The notes beneath the pieces were generated by a model, which worked only from the letters and a program-made list of their open reading frames with translations, did not search any database and had not been told where the DNA came from. Shown one piece after another: positions 51,408-62,900 of a DNA stretch of 64,000 bases. The stretch is taken from positions 532,136 through 596,135 of the forward strand of contig CAUYUJ010021660.1 in NCBI GenBank assembly GCA_963575745.1, written 5' to 3'. The position numbers were made by a program, and so were the translations under genes. Numbering within the stretch: position 1 is the stretch's first letter; every line of letters begins with the position of its first letter. This DNA is from Prorocentrum cordatum (Eukaryota > Sar > Dinophyceae > Prorocentrales > Prorocentraceae).

Positions 51408-52463
51408 TCACGCCGACGTCTTGGCCTTCTTGGCCACAGTGTCCAAGTAGCTCTGCTGAAGGCGCTTGAACTTCTCACGCACGATGTCAGGGGTGTCGCT
51501 CTCCTCGACTTGGACCCCTGCTGCACCCAGCGTCTCACGGTACTCCTGCTCGGACATCTCGATGTCAGGTGGCTCAGCGCAAGACTCATCACCATCCTCA
51601 TCATCATGGGCAGGTGCAGGTTCAGGCGGCTTGGCCTGCGGCATATTCTGCAGCTTGCTGACCGTGTTGGCCATAGCTTGCAGCTCCTTGACCATGTCGG
51701 CGCCGAGACCGAGGCCCGATGCAACCTTGCCCAGCTGCTCCACGCTGACCGCGAAGGTGGGCAGCAAGTCCGCCAACGTCGGTGGCTGGGTGCCCTCTGG
51801 CGGCTGGACTCGCGACATGGCGGCGCGAGTCTGCTGCTCCAGGCGGAGGACCTCCGCAGCCGCCTCCTGCAACTTGGAGTCAGTGTCGGCCAGGCCGCGG
51901 GTGAGTTCGTCGATCTTCCTCTGCTGCTCGTCACGAGTGGCCTGGATGGTAGCCTGTCGCGCACGGGCGGAGGACAGTCTTGACGCCAATGACCTGGCCT
52001 GATGCTCAATGGGCCTGTCTTGAAAGAGCTCAGCATCCAACCTAGCTCGCTCCTCACGCCATTTGGCCACAATACCAGCATCAGCAGGGTCAGTAGTGAC
52101 CCGAAGCAACTGATCCAGCATCTTGATTCGGCTCCTCTTGACGGTGTCGGCATCCCCAGGCGCGGCAGCCCAAGGTGGGCTCGCGCCTGTACCCGTAGCC
52201 GCTGGCCCTTGCCCAGGGGGATGCTCGCGGAGCTTGGCGAGCTGCGCCTCGAGCTCCTTGACCTTGGCCGCGAGCGACTGCTGCTTGGCCGAGACGCTGG
52301 GCTGCGACGCTGCTTTGTTCTCCTTGAAACAGTTGCTCTTGTGCAGGCCGCACTTCTTGCAGTACACAAGGGTGGAGGCGTTGAACCACGGCTGATTCGT
52401 GACGTCATGCCTGCACCACTTGCAATACCATGGCGAAGCATTCTCCTTGCGCGTCGGGGCCAT
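51408..52463 (-). CDS. LINE ORF1: zinc-finger, coiled-coil nucleic-acid-binding protein
   Basis: 351 residues. ATG at 52463 was chosen because it is the first Met (MAPTRKENAS) before a conserved-looking finger; the frame is open further upstream only through leader sequence. Residues 14-45 hold C14-x2-C17 and C35-x2-C38-x6-C45, a likely zinc-binding domain. Residues 57-82 (SLAAKVKELEAQLAKL) and about 150-235 (many Glu/Arg/Gln heptads) are coiled-coil candidates. An acidic stretch, DDEDGDE, near 300 and a basic C-terminus (AKKAKTSA) follow. ORF1 proteins package LINE RNA and act as chaperones. That role is inferred from position and layout, as no RRM or esterase is recognisable. The stop TGA at 51408-51410 lies 16 nt before ORF2's ATG, which could allow reinitiation. 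Confidence 0.8.
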   Translation of the reverse strand: MAPTRKENASPWYCKWCRHDVTNQPWFNASTLVYCKKCGLHKSNCFKENKAASQPSVSAKQQSLAAKVKELEAQLAKLREHPPGQGPAATGTGASPPWAAAPGDADTVKRSRIKMLDQLLRVTTDPADAGIVAKWREERARLDAELFQDRPIEHQARSLASRLSSARARQATIQATRDEQQRKIDELTRGLADTDSKLQEAAAEVLRLEQQTRAAMSRVQPPEGTQPPTLADLLPTFAVSVEQLGKVASGLGLGADMVKELQAMANTVSKLQNMPQAKPPEPAPAHDDEDGDESCAEPPDIEMSEQEYRETLGAAGVQVEESDTPDIVREKFKRLQQSYLDTVAKKAKTSA

Positions 52464-52658
52464 GGCTGCGTCGACGTCGCAGGGACAAGCGGCGAGAGCC
52501 ACGGCCCTGAGGGCTGCCTGGCCGTGGCGACAAAACTGATGAGGGAGCCCAACCCCTCGGTGAAGGCGAAAAGCTGTCGAGCGCAAGCGCTCTGGCACTG
52601 CCGCGGACTAGCGGTATCCGAGAATGCCAATACGGGCTCAGCCCGCAAAAGCATGAGC

Positions 52659-52680
52659 CTTGAGCCAAAATGGCTACGGA
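52659..52680 (-). other. Genomic copy of the dinoflagellate spliced leader at the LINE 5' end
   Basis: Reverse complement: the full 22-base DinoSL (TCCGTAGCCATTTTGG plus CTCAAG), followed in the sense direction by GCTCATGCTTTTGCGGG and the ORF1 leader. Upstream in the same sense is a CTC tract whose last TCC merges with the SL, exactly as at 29488. Confidence 0.95.
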
Positions 52681-52760
52681 GGAGGAGGAGGAGGAGCAGA
52701 AGGGGGAGGAGGAGGAGGTGGAGGAGGAGGAGGAGGAGGAGGAGGAGGGAGGTGGAGAGA
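52676..52760 (+). repeat. GGA triplet tract abutting the LINE 5' end
   Basis: GGAGGA triplets with a GCAGAAGGGG interruption. In the LINE sense this is a CTC tract immediately upstream of the spliced leader. Confidence 0.95.
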
Positions 52761-55100
52761 GGAAGGCAGGCCGAGACGAGGCTTCCAGCGGGATCTCGGA
52801 GCGGGATCTCGGAGGAGGACGTGCGTCCGCTTTTCGGACGGGCGAGCCCGGATTCGGCCCGGGCCATCGCTCGGGGGCGGGATGGGGGTGATGAGGGGGG
52901 AGGGGGGATATCATGGCGGAGCCCATGATATCTCCCCAGATTTCATGGCGCCTCTTCTTATTTCAATACGTCCCTGGCCCCCCCCCCCCTGGGCCGCGAA
53001 CATGCCGCCGGCCACGATTTGCGCCCCCGTCCTCTTGGACACCCCCCTCTTGGCCGCCCCCGAATCGCGCTTAATGGCGCGAATCGGACAGAAACAAACA
53101 GGACACTGATGACCGAGGAGGAGGAGCCTACGTTGGTTGTGCCCAATGTGCACGGTGTGATGGAGGCTTGCTCTAGCTTGCGCAGGTTGCCGTGGTCGTG
53201 CAGGGTTGAGGCTCTAAGCCCTGTGTTGATGGCGTGGCTGTCTCAGCTGATGAAAGAAGATTTCTCTCGCTTCGCGGGGTGCACATCAGGAATGGGATCC
53301 TCTTGGGGGCCTCGTGGAAACCTCTTGGCGGCATCTTAGGGCCCTCTTAGGCCCTCTAAGGTCATCGCCGTCTTGACGCATAAGAAGTCCGAAAAGACGA
53401 GACAGCAAACTTCATGTGAAAAAAACATAAGTGTTCAAACAGTGATGTCTTGGGGCTGCCTTGAGGCTTCTGGGGAGCCTCCTAGATCGTCCTGCGGCCG
53501 TCTTGGGGCCACCCCCAGGCCATCTGGGACCGTAGTGAGACCATGTTTAGCCGTCGCGTCGCCCATGTGGGGGCCCTGCAAACAATCGAAGCGGCCCAAA
53601 ACATGAATTGTTTCTTGCGGTCCTCATACGCTCTGGGGGCCGAAGACGGGGGACCGGGCATCCCAAGGGGTCCGGTGCGTGGAGTTTCAGAGGTGAGAGA
53701 TTGTCAAAGCGGAAACGCTGCCTATAGATAGATCGATCGATAGATAGATAGGGGTGTATATACATCCATGTGTATGTGTATGTATAATAGAAATATATGT
53801 GCATATATGTGTGTATGTGGGGGGATAGATCTTGCAATGGCATCCTGGAGAGCTGTTCAGAGTTTTCTGGTGTCGTCTCTGCGACTTGTAGTGGACACTC
53901 GTTGCGCTCCTGGCACGCCTGGCGCCCTCGGAGGCCGCGTCGGGCAGCGTCTCTGGGCCACCATGGGCTCTTCCTGGAGTCTTGTGGGCCGGCTTGGAGA
54001 CCTCAGTCAAAAGCCACAGAGACAACCTCCGTTTTGGTCCTTGCAGAGCGCCGCGAAGTTGAAACCAATGTGGTCTAAAGTCGTTCGACGTTCTGAGGCT
54101 CCGATATGAGGTGGCGCCGGTGGGCGGGGGCCAGGCGGGATACCAACAGGATAAGGCAAAGTATGTGGGCCTCTTGGAGGTCCTTGTGCATCGGACAGCA
54201 TACAGGAACAACTATCGGGCCCTTGGAAGGGGTCGAGAAGTCCTAGGAGCCACGTCTCGAAAAAGCAGAGCCGACGGACGTCCATGGTAGCCCCGACCGC
54301 ACGATGATGAACCCAGATGGATAATAAGGTGTCGACACCTTGGTGGGGTAGTAACGTTTAGGGGGTCAGGGGCTCGGAAATTGAAGGATCGCGCAAGAAG
54401 AACGAAACGAGGGCAAAAGACACGACTTTCAGGCGCGCGTATCAGCACAGTGTAAGGTAATAGCCATGTAAGCCATTGATACCATGGACAAAGGAAAGGA
54501 ACAATGCAGGAACATGTAAGAAACATATGGAACGTAGCGAGATCACCAGACATACAAACATAGGCGCAGCAATACCGAAGGCACGGCGCTCATAAGCGGC
54601 GGCGTGCGCCAGGAAGTTGTAGCCGCCATTCAAGTCAACACATTGTTTTCGAACATCGTCAACCCACACGTTTCCTGCACGCGGCGAACGTGCTGTGAGT
54701 CCAGAAGTGTCCAGAAGACCATCTGGGGAAGGAGCACTGGGCATGCGCTTGTCTACGGAAGTAATAAAATCGTTCAAACACGTCAAAATTCATAGTAAGG
54801 ACGCACGGTTGTCCTGAGGGTACCTTTGCTTCTGCGGCTCGCCCTTCGCGGTTTTCACTGGCCAGCCCCTCAGTGTTTTGGCAGCCTGCCACCCAAAAAA
54901 AACGCCAGCTTCGGCGTCCAAGGCCCTTGCGTCCTTGCCGCCCGTCCTCACTATGGAGTTCGGCTAGAGTCCACATCACGAGCCCACCATCGAAAGTTCA
55001 AAACCCGCCCCGATGGTAAGGCGTCGACCTCTCCGCGCAGCCTCGCAATGCCCCCACAAGGGCACAACTGAGGCTGTGGTTGGGTTCATGCCGCCTTGAC
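52761..55100. other. 2.3 kb of unassigned sequence
   Basis: It contains an inverted pair, ATATCATGGCGGAGCCCATGATAT, near 52908-52931 (a palindrome with a short centre). Diluted inverted filler lies near 53300-53350 and 53450-53530. A GATA/TGTA microsatellite lies at 53726-53825. A minus frame of 114 codons at 54442-54786 (GNVWVDDVRKQCVDLNGGYN, then a hydrophobic end) is protein-like but unrecognised. Confidence 0.4.
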
Positions 55101-55260
55101 CTAAGTCGGACATGTCCCTCGACGGGGGGAATGTCCCAAAATATTCCAACAATAGTTTGGGGACGAGTTTGCGACTATGTTTGACTATGTTTGGTTATGT
55201 TTCGCTTATTTGTCATCTTTTCCTACAACATCTCCTTGCAGGAGGACATGCCCGACCTAA
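55101..55260 (+). mobile_element. FAM1 inverted-repeat element, complete copy
   Basis: 160 bp. The left end CTAAGTCGGACATGTCCCTC and right end AGGAGGACATGCCCGACCTAA pair as terminal inverted repeats. The core AACAATAGTTTGGGGACG is inside, followed by AT-rich CTATGTTTGACTATGTTTGG repeats. The right end reads CTAAG into an exon candidate. Confidence 0.8.
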
Positions 55261-55440
55261 GCCTTGAGGCGGCGGCGACCCCAGCGCGGGCCTTCGAGGC
55301 TGACCACTGCCAGTGGCCCAGCATCGGCCACTACATCGACAGATCTGCGACATCGGAGAGCCGCGACCGCTCGAGTCGGAGCGACCCGCGCGGTGCCCCG
55401 AAGCCAACGACGACGACGCCATGGCGCGGACCCTCCGTAA
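55261..55440 (+). CDS. Candidate exon after a FAM1 right end
   Basis: The frame LEAAATPARAFEADHCQWPS, then IGHYIDRSATSESRDRSSRS, then DPRGAPKPTTTTPWRGPS is of mixed composition with G/C-ending codons. It reaches CCTCC|GTAAGTCGG at about 55436, a good splice-donor-like site. The upstream boundary CCTAAG lies in the FAM1 terminal repeat. So the exon would be bounded by an element on the left and a canonical-looking donor on the right. No domain is recognised. Confidence 0.45.
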   Translation, partial: ALRRRRPQRGPSRLTTASGPASATTSTDLRHRRAATARVGATRAVPRSQRRRRHGADPP

Positions 55441-55494
55441 GTCGGCGGCGCGCCCTGGTGGCCAGGACCCAGTCCCCCGACGTCGTGAGTTGTT

Positions 55495-55640
55495 CACAAC
55501 GCCGACCCCCAGAGGTTTGGACACCTTCCCCGGGACCGGCTTCTCATCCTGAGTCGTTTTTCGACGGTCCCGGCGCCCGGCAAGGGCCCGTGGAGACCGA
55601 ATTTAGCGAAAATCTTCCCATCGCGATTTTTGTCTCAGTG
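55495..55640 (+). mobile_element. FAM7 dispersed repeat
   Basis: GACACCTTCCCCGGGACCGG, TTCTCATCCTGAGTCGTTTTTCGACG and GACCGAATTTAGCGAAAATC parallel 31065-31185. It lies about 60 bp downstream of the exon candidate, as another copy lies near 37187 downstream of the exon at 36880. Confidence 0.55.
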
Positions 55641-56239
55641 CGAGGGGGTTTGGGGAGGCATGCGTCCTTCTGAGAAGCCCTAAGAGATTTCCCAGACACC
55701 TTTTCCTGGCAACGGCAACGATGCGTTCGAATAAGAAGCGCGCACCAGCTAGAACTACTAGCCGGGCTCGGAGTCCAACTGACTTCCATTTCAGGTCAGG
55801 AGGGAGAAAAAGAAACAGACACAAGTAATCTTCGACCCCCCAGAAAAGATGGGAACATATATGGGAGGTGGGGGGGAAGACCAGAACCCATTAAGCTTGG
55901 GAGAAGATGGACAATCCTGCTATGTGTGTCTATTTGTGTGTATCCCAGGGCCCCTTCATCGGGGGGTGAGCCTCGAAGCATGTGCGGAGCCTCCTCCGGA
56001 GACGCGGAGAGTTGTTTCCTCCCTTCTTTGAAGGCCAAAAAGTCGTTCGTGTCAGCGTCGGCCTGCCCCGTGTGGTTAGTTGTGGCAGGTCCTGAAGAGG
56101 ATGGCCAACCACACGCCGAAACGCTGAGGGCGAACTGGACCAGGGGTGCCCGAATAGTTGGGCATACTCAGTCCTAGACCAGATATGAGCACTTGTGTTG
56201 ACTTATGTTGCACTCATTTTGATATGCCTGGCAAATGAC
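55641..56239. other. Unassigned stretch
   Basis: A short palindromic pair GTGTGGTTAGTTGTGGCAGG / GGCCAACCACACGCCG near 56071-56118. Frames are short, and no domain was found. Confidence 0.4.
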
Positions 56240-56382
56240 GCGGAGGGCTCCTCGGCAGGCCGGCCTCCGAGATGGCCCCGCGAGCCCTCTGCGCCCCTTC
56301 GCGCCCCCCCCCCCCGGGGACGCGCCACCGAGCCCAGACGCCCGGCGTCTCGATCCTCTCCACCCGGGTTCCCCGGAGGTCC

Positions 56383-56423
<41 letters not shown>

Positions 56424-56564
56424 TCGGCGGCGACGATTACGCCGGCGACGACGACGACGACGGCGACGACGACGGCGACGGCGGCCATGGCGGCGACGTC
56501 GGCGACGGCGACGGCGACGGCGGCGACGGCGGCGACGACGGCGCCGACGACGACGACGACGGCA

Positions 56565-56600
<36 letters not shown>

Positions 56601-56610
56601 GCGGCGGCGG

Positions 56611-56645
<35 letters not shown>

Positions 56646-56743
56646 GCGGCGGCGGCGGCGACGGCGACGGCGGCGGCGGCGACGGCGACGGTGACGGCGA
56701 CGACGACGTCTTCCTCCTGCCGCTGCCGCTGCCGGGGCCTTGA
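56240..56743 (+). repeat. GAC/GGC triplet tract preceded by a Pro/Arg-rich open segment
   Basis: 56386-56705 is GACGGC/GACGAC repeat encoding Asp/Gly. The 45 codons ahead of it (AEGSSAGRPPRWPREPSAPL...) have G/C third positions and may be an exon start, stopping at TGA 56741-56743 after FLLPLPLPGP. Low-complexity; a gene is possible but unproven. Confidence 0.8.
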
Positions 56744-56756
56744 TTTGTCAGCGCAG

Positions 56757-56939
56757 AAGGAGCAGAGGATGACGCGAACACTTATTTTCAGGAGGATCGC
56801 GTGGATTCTTGGATCGGCGTTGGACCCCCCTTCTGGCGCGCGGAGCGCGCCAGGGGCGCCGCCAGGGCGCTTCAACGTCGACCAAAGAAATCCGAGCGGA
56901 CCTCCGAAAGTTTATGTTAATACGGCGCTTCCTTCTTCG
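56757..56939. mobile_element. FAM2 inverted-repeat element, diverged copy
   Basis: The hallmark centre CTTGGATCGGCGTTGGACCC, then TGGCGCGCGGAGCGCGCCAG, then the right end CCGAAAGTTTATGTTAATACGG, as in 31784-31960. The terminal pairing is weaker than in the other copies. Confidence 0.65.
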
Positions 56940-56956
56940 ATGGAGGCGAGAGGCAC

Positions 56957-57625
56957 GAAAGGAGGAGGAGGAGGAGGAAGAGATGGAGCAATAGAAGGAG
57001 AAGAAGGAAGAAGGAGGAGCAGAAGGAGGAGGAGGACGAGGAGCAGGAGCAGGAGGCGGAGCAGGAGGAGAAGGAGCAGCAGGAGGAGAAGAAGCAGGAG
57101 GAGGAGCAGGAGGAGATAGAGGAGGAGGAGAGGAGGAGGAGGAGGAGGAGGAGGAGGAGGAGATGGAGGACATGGAGGAGGAGGAGGAGGAGGAGGAGGA
57201 GGGGGAGGAGCACGAGTAGGAGGAGGAGGAGGAGAGGAGGAGGAGATAGAGGAGGAGAGAGAGGAGGAGGAGGAGGAGGAGGAGAGAGGAAGGAGGAGGA
57301 TAGGAGGAAGAGGAGGAGGAGGAGGAGGAGGAGGGGAGGAATGGAGCAGGAGCAGGAGAAGAAGCAGAAGCAGAGCAAGCAGAGCAGGAGGAGCAGGAGC
57401 AGGAGCACGAGCACGAGCACGAGCAGGAGCAGGAGGAGAGGAGCACGAGGAGGAGGAGGAGAGAGGAGAGGAGGAGGAGGAGGAGGAGGAGGAGGAGGAG
57501 GAGAGGAGGAGGAAGGGGAGGAGGAGGAGGAGGAGGAGGAGGAGGAGGAGGAGGAGGAGAAGGAAGAGGAGGAGGAGGAGGGAGGAGGAGGAAGGAGGAG
57601 GCGGAGGAGGAGATGGAGGAGAGGG
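56957..57625 (+). repeat. GGA triplet tract
   Basis: GGAGGA triplets with GCAGGAGC and ACGAGC interspersions (57338-57440). Purines on the + strand. Confidence 0.95.
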
Positions 57626-57629
57626 CGAG

Positions 57630-58010
<381 letters not shown>

Positions 58011-58604
58011 CGACGACAACGACCTCGGCGGAGTTGAGTCAATATTCCTCGACTGATAGTTTCTCCGCCCGCGCGTGCGTTGTGCCAGCGTTCCGGTCTC
58101 GCAGGATCTGGCGTCGTGGGCTATCAGGAAACGTTGGGAATTCGTTCGGGGGCGCAGCAGCTCTTTCAGCGATCGGAGTGGCAAGTTCGCGACCAGAACC
58201 GATTCGCCACGAAGCCAACACCCTGAGGCTGCAGCATCGAAGATCACTAGCGCGTTCGAACTTCGTGCAGGGGTCCGCTGCCACAGTGGCTCCGACCAGA
58301 GTGCTGCGGCAGCAGAGATGGGGACCGCATCGCAGACGTGGGGGCGATTCGTTTCCACGAGCACAATCAGATGGGCAGACCCAGATCAGAGTCGTCGACG
58401 AGGCCATGCCCGTCCTCGCAGGGCAGAGGGGCTTCTTCAGGCCGCCGAGGGCCCAGACAAGCCCCCGCCGGACCCCTCCTGGGACCTATCTTGGCTGGCG
58501 TTTCATACATGTTCGGTTTCTTGGGCCTCCGCATCGAACACGATACAGGCGGCAACGGTCGACGAAGAAAAGCAGGCCGAGGCGCCAACAGGGCTTGAGC
58601 GGAG
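58011..58604. other. Unassigned stretch open on both strands
   Basis: Frames of 120-200 codons occur on both strands with normal composition. The minus frame near 58039-58407 (SSTTLIWVCPSDCARGNESP) and the + frame near 58075-58635 (SVPVSQDLASWAIRKRWEFV) both look protein-like, but neither gives a recognised family. Confidence 0.4.
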
Positions 58605-59385
58605 GTCGCTGAAAATCTTTGTTGAGCAAAGCTGAAGGAGGAGGAGGAGGAGGAGGAGGAGGAAGAGGAGCAGCAGGAGGAGGAGGAGGAGCTGAATGAG
58701 GAGGAGGAGGGGAAGGGGAAGGACATGGAGGAGGTCGCTGACAAGTCTTTGCTGAGCACAGCTGAAGAGGGAGGAGGAAGAGGAGGAGGAGGAGGAGGAG
58801 GTGGAGGAAAGGAGGAGGGGCAGGAAAAGGAAGAGGAGAGGAAGATGAGGAGGAGGAGGAGGAGGAGCTTAAGGAGGATGAGGAGGGAGGAGGAGGAGGA
58901 GGAGGAGGAGGAGGAGGAGGAGTAGGAGCAGGACAAGGGGAGGAGGAGCAGGAGAAGAGGAGGAGACGGAGGAGGTCGCTGACAAGTCTTTGCTGAGCAA
59001 AGCTGAAGAGGAGGAGGAAGAGGGGGAGGAGGTGCAGGAAGGGGAGGAGGAGGAGGAAAGGGAAGAGGAAGAGGAAGAGGAGGAGGAGCTTCAGGAGGAG
59101 GAGGAGGAGGAGGAGGAGGAGCAGGACAAGGGGAGGAGGAGGAGGAGGAGGAGGAGGAGGAGGAGGTGGAGGAGGTGGAGGTGGAGGACGAGGAGGAGGA
59201 GGAGGAGGAGGAAAAAGAGAAGAAGGAGGAGGAGGAGGAGGAGGAGATGGAGGAAGAGGAGCAGGAGGAGGAGGAGAAGGGGAGGAGGAGAAGGGGAGGA
59301 GGAGGAGGAGGAGGAGGAGGAGGAGGAGGAGGAGGAGGAGGAGGAGGACGACGAGGAGGAGGACGAGGAGGAGAAGGAGGACCGT
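58605..59385 (+). repeat. GGA triplet tract with three copies of a 34-bp non-triplet motif
   Basis: GTCGCTGACAAGTCTTTGCT with GAGCAAAGCTGAAGAGG occurs near 58605 (diverged), 58734 and 58974 inside GGA triplets. On the + strand it encodes EEVADKSLLSKAEEE. Confidence 0.9.
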
Positions 59386-59957
59386 CACGGGGCTACTGGG
59401 AAAGGCTTAGGGCTGGCCGACCCGACCCTAACCCAAAACTAAGTGGCTCTTAGCCACTATATGTTCGCCCACCGCGCCCCAGCGCGGAGACAGCGGCGCA
59501 GCGCCTCCGAGGCTCACGAGGCGGAAGAGGCCCCTGTGGCAGAGCCTTGGGCTGGTGCCAGTTTCTTGAGGGTCTGGCGGTAAGGTGTGGGCCAGGGGAA
59601 CGTGGGGGGGAAGCGACAGCCGAATTCTTCCCCCTTTTCGGGCGACGCAGAGAGAGAGAGAGAGAGAGAGAGAGCCTTGGCGAGACGGTCGGCAGCACCT
59701 CAACTTTGAGGCACCCTCGGGCATTCCGGATTTAGACCCCTGTGGTGCTACATGTAAGAGCCGCAACGTGCGCAGAGGATCTTGGTGTTCGGATTGTCCA
59801 GGTATTCGAGCCACAAGAGATGATGCTTCCGAGGGATCTGAGCTAAGCGAGCCATGGCTTCGCAATCCTGGGCATTTCTCGTTGGCACGGGCTGTGTCAG
59901 GCTGGACTTGGCAGTAATTCGACAGACCGTGCATATTCACTTACCCCTGATAGATTC
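59386..59957. other. Unassigned stretch with a GA run
   Basis: A GAGAGA run lies at 59650-59674. No domain is recognised. Confidence 0.4.
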
Positions 59958-62900
59958 CTAGTTGTGAGTCGCGTCCACAAACTCGGGCGCAGCCAGGAGA
60001 GGCGGAGGAGGAGGAGGAGGCGGAGGAAAGGCGGCCCCAGGGTCCCAGACGTGAGGAGCGGACACGGCTCCTACGGGGGGGTTGGAACTCGTGGGGGCAT
60101 CGAGCCCTTTCTTCCCGCGTTTGGGCGCCAGAGCGGGCCACTTGGGAAGGACGAGGGCTACACACGTTAAAAGTCGTCTAAGCAGCTTCGTTTGGACAGC
60201 GTGAGATTCGAGATCGAGGGGGCCAGGCTTGGCCAGGAGCTTGGCCGCTTGCTTAGCCGCCTTATCGGCAGCATGGTTGCCAAGGGCATGCTGCTTATCT
60301 TCATCATTGGGAAAAGTTGTTTCTAAATCCTGATGGCCGTTGACATTGCAGAAACACCTGGCTGGATTGACCACGCACGCGCCTGCCAGCACCTTGAAGC
60401 CTCCCAGCACGGACCTGCGCGGGTAGCGAGGGGCAAGATGAAGGTATACTTATGGTGGTTTCATAATATGTGTGCACATGGGGACCAGCGGTGACGCATG
60501 ACACGCTACAAGGATAGCCAGCTGCGCGGCAACTCCAGACGTTTGCTTGAAGTGTTGTCCGGCTTGGCCGTAGAGGATGGCGAAGGGTTCGCTGACTCCC
60601 AGAGCCACAACCGACAAACCTATTGCATGGTACACTGGGTGAAACGTGTTGTCGCAGTTGCCGTCTGTGTAGACATGGCCTTCAAATGCCTCGTGCATGC
60701 ACAAATCAGGATCCTCGCACCAGAACTGGATGTCTTCTATCCCAAGGCCTGGCCTGGCCCCAACAGAAAGAAAATTCGGGCTCCCGCTGAAAACCGAAAC
60801 GGACCAGGGGGGCCCTCCCTTCTGTCCTGCAAAGTGTCCGGCTCCGCTGGGCGAAGAGTTTCTTCGCTCTCATTGCGAGACATGGCACATTCAAAAATCT
60901 TGTCTCTGATGTCGTCTGAGTCTGCACCGCAGGGACACTGGGTCCCGACCAGATAGCCCGCGCCCTTTGCTCGGACCTTCTGTCCAGCAGCCCTGCGTGA
61001 GAAAGGTGAGCAGACAACCCTCTTCCTGCTTAATCAGAGACTGGTCCTCCAGGGCAGCAAGGGCGACAAGAGGAGTCAAGACGAGCCCCTGCAGCGCCCA
61101 GCTTGCTGGCAGCCTGATCTTTCAGATTGTGGGCCCAGGCATCTCGCATCACTAGCTGGACGAAAGCAGGCGAGTAGCTTGCCATGGGATAGCGATTGCC
61201 GCTACAAGCGACAAAAACAAAAAAGGGGGGGGCCAAACTCCAACCATGTCGTTTTAAAAACAAAACCATGGATCCCGAAGGGGCCGCGGACGGCAGCCTA
61301 CCTCTGGGTCGCGGAGCCCAAGGAGGCTCTCTCCGCGGGCCGTGAGAGCTTTCGGCGAGGCCAGGGCGCGGGTAGAATCGGTGTCGGCCGTCCACGCAAG
61401 CACGCGCCAGAGGAGGGCGGGGCCTAGAGCGAGCTCCCAGGTGGGGCCCCCCATTGGGATTGGGCTTAAGTTGAAGCCCTGCTTTTAGTGGCGCATTTCG
61501 GGCGTGCGAGTCTGTAGATAGTGTTGCTGAGCTATGGCTAAATTGCTGCGCATCACTAGGGCCCGCCACTTCATATCCGAAGGAGGTCGCTGCGAAGATG
61601 CCAGCGTTGTAGATCTTACGAACGTCTCCTCCTCCCTTCTGGATAGCCCCCAATTTCCTCATCCTCTTGATCTGCTCCATCCTCGTCCTGGTGAGATTCT
61701 TCGCCACCTGCTATGGGGGAGCATCCGCTGCGGTCTCGATGCCGAGTTTGGGGGCTGACACGTCTGTCCAGGTTGGCACCTGCTCCGCCCTTAAGCTTAT
61801 TTCCTAAGCGTGACCCGTAACTCCGGCGTAGATCGGAAACTGGAACATATACATTACCAGTGGCGGGCTGTTTTTCAATCCCTGGATTTTGTTAGGGTCG
61901 AGGACGACGCTGGGGTGGTGTGGTGTATACTTTTTGTCCCCGATGTCCCGGGGAAACGATGAAAAGTGTATGCACCAGGATCCCGTATGCATCAGAATCC
62001 GCGTTCCTGTGCGAATTTCGGCGCAGGGTCGGCAAAAGCGTCGGTGTATAGGCATCGATTCCCTGGTAGAGGCTGCCATCTGCGTCTGAGCTGGCGAGAC
62101 GCTGCACCTGTGGCCACCCTCGACGCAGGCGAGCAAGCGGCGCGCGCCCAGAGCGAGGCGGCCAGCCGCCACCGACGGCTCCCGGCTGTGAGACTCGAGG
62201 AGCGGATCGCCCATGAACATTGCACCGGTCTGCGGAGGGGATTCCGGTGGGGCCAGGAGCCCAGTCGGGCCGGACGAAAGGGGGGGATTGGGGAAAGGGG
62301 GGGGTTACGCAATTTGCTGCATGCAGCTGGTTTCGCCTCCCCATTCTTCGATACATATAGCCGCCTCCGGCGCCGGGAGGCGCCGGGAAAATCAGCTACG
62401 TGAGCTGATTCTGAAAGCCCCTTTTTGCCATCCCCCGTTTTCGCCCGACCCGATCCAGGGCGTCGAGGGTGCACATTTGGATCAGATAAGTAGCAAACCC
62501 ACACCCAGCTGCCATCCCAAACCGGGTGCATCCTACGGAAACACTCATGTCCTGGAGGCCTACGTATTTGGGGCTCGCGTTGATGTTAATGATGAGCCTA
62601 AGTAGAGTAGCAGGGAGTCGATTACGTAGAGCTCGCTGGGCTAGCTTGATGCGATTGATGCGATCGTAGCTATTGCTTCGGTCATACAACACCATGCGCA
62701 GCACAAACTCTTCGTTCTTCGTAGAGTAGTTCTATCAGTCCAAGTTCTGCTTGAAGACGAGCTCTACTATGTAATGTCCTGCTTGATAGGCGAGGAAGGG
62801 CCTCCGATGATGTCTCTCCCACTCGCCAGCTGCTGCTTGACGGATGCGAGCCCATGTTCTGTAGAGGGTTGACATCATTTCTGTGGATATCATGGCTGGC

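Larger units (their letters stand above)
45850..52680 (-). mobile_element. Two-ORF LINE retrotransposon, 5' end marked by the spliced leader
   Basis: About 6.8 kb on the minus strand: DinoSL (52680-52659), a 5' leader of about 195 nt, ORF1 (52463-51408), a 16-nt gap, and ORF2 (51391 to 45850 with one frameshift). ORF2 has an apurinic-type endonuclease, reverse transcriptase, cysteine/histidine knuckle and RNase H in the order of non-LTR elements with RNase H. The 5' end is full length judging by the leader. The 3' UTR and target duplication were not identified. Because the mRNA copy includes the SL, the element was mobilised from a trans-spliced transcript. Confidence 0.9.

Noticed and set aside
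51391-52867. Upstream extension of ORF2 phase across ORF1 and the GGA tract (2082 codons in all)
   Set aside because: The extension overlaps ORF1 in another phase and crosses the spliced leader and the triplet tract; the Met at 51391 just after the ORF1 stop fits LINE organisation.
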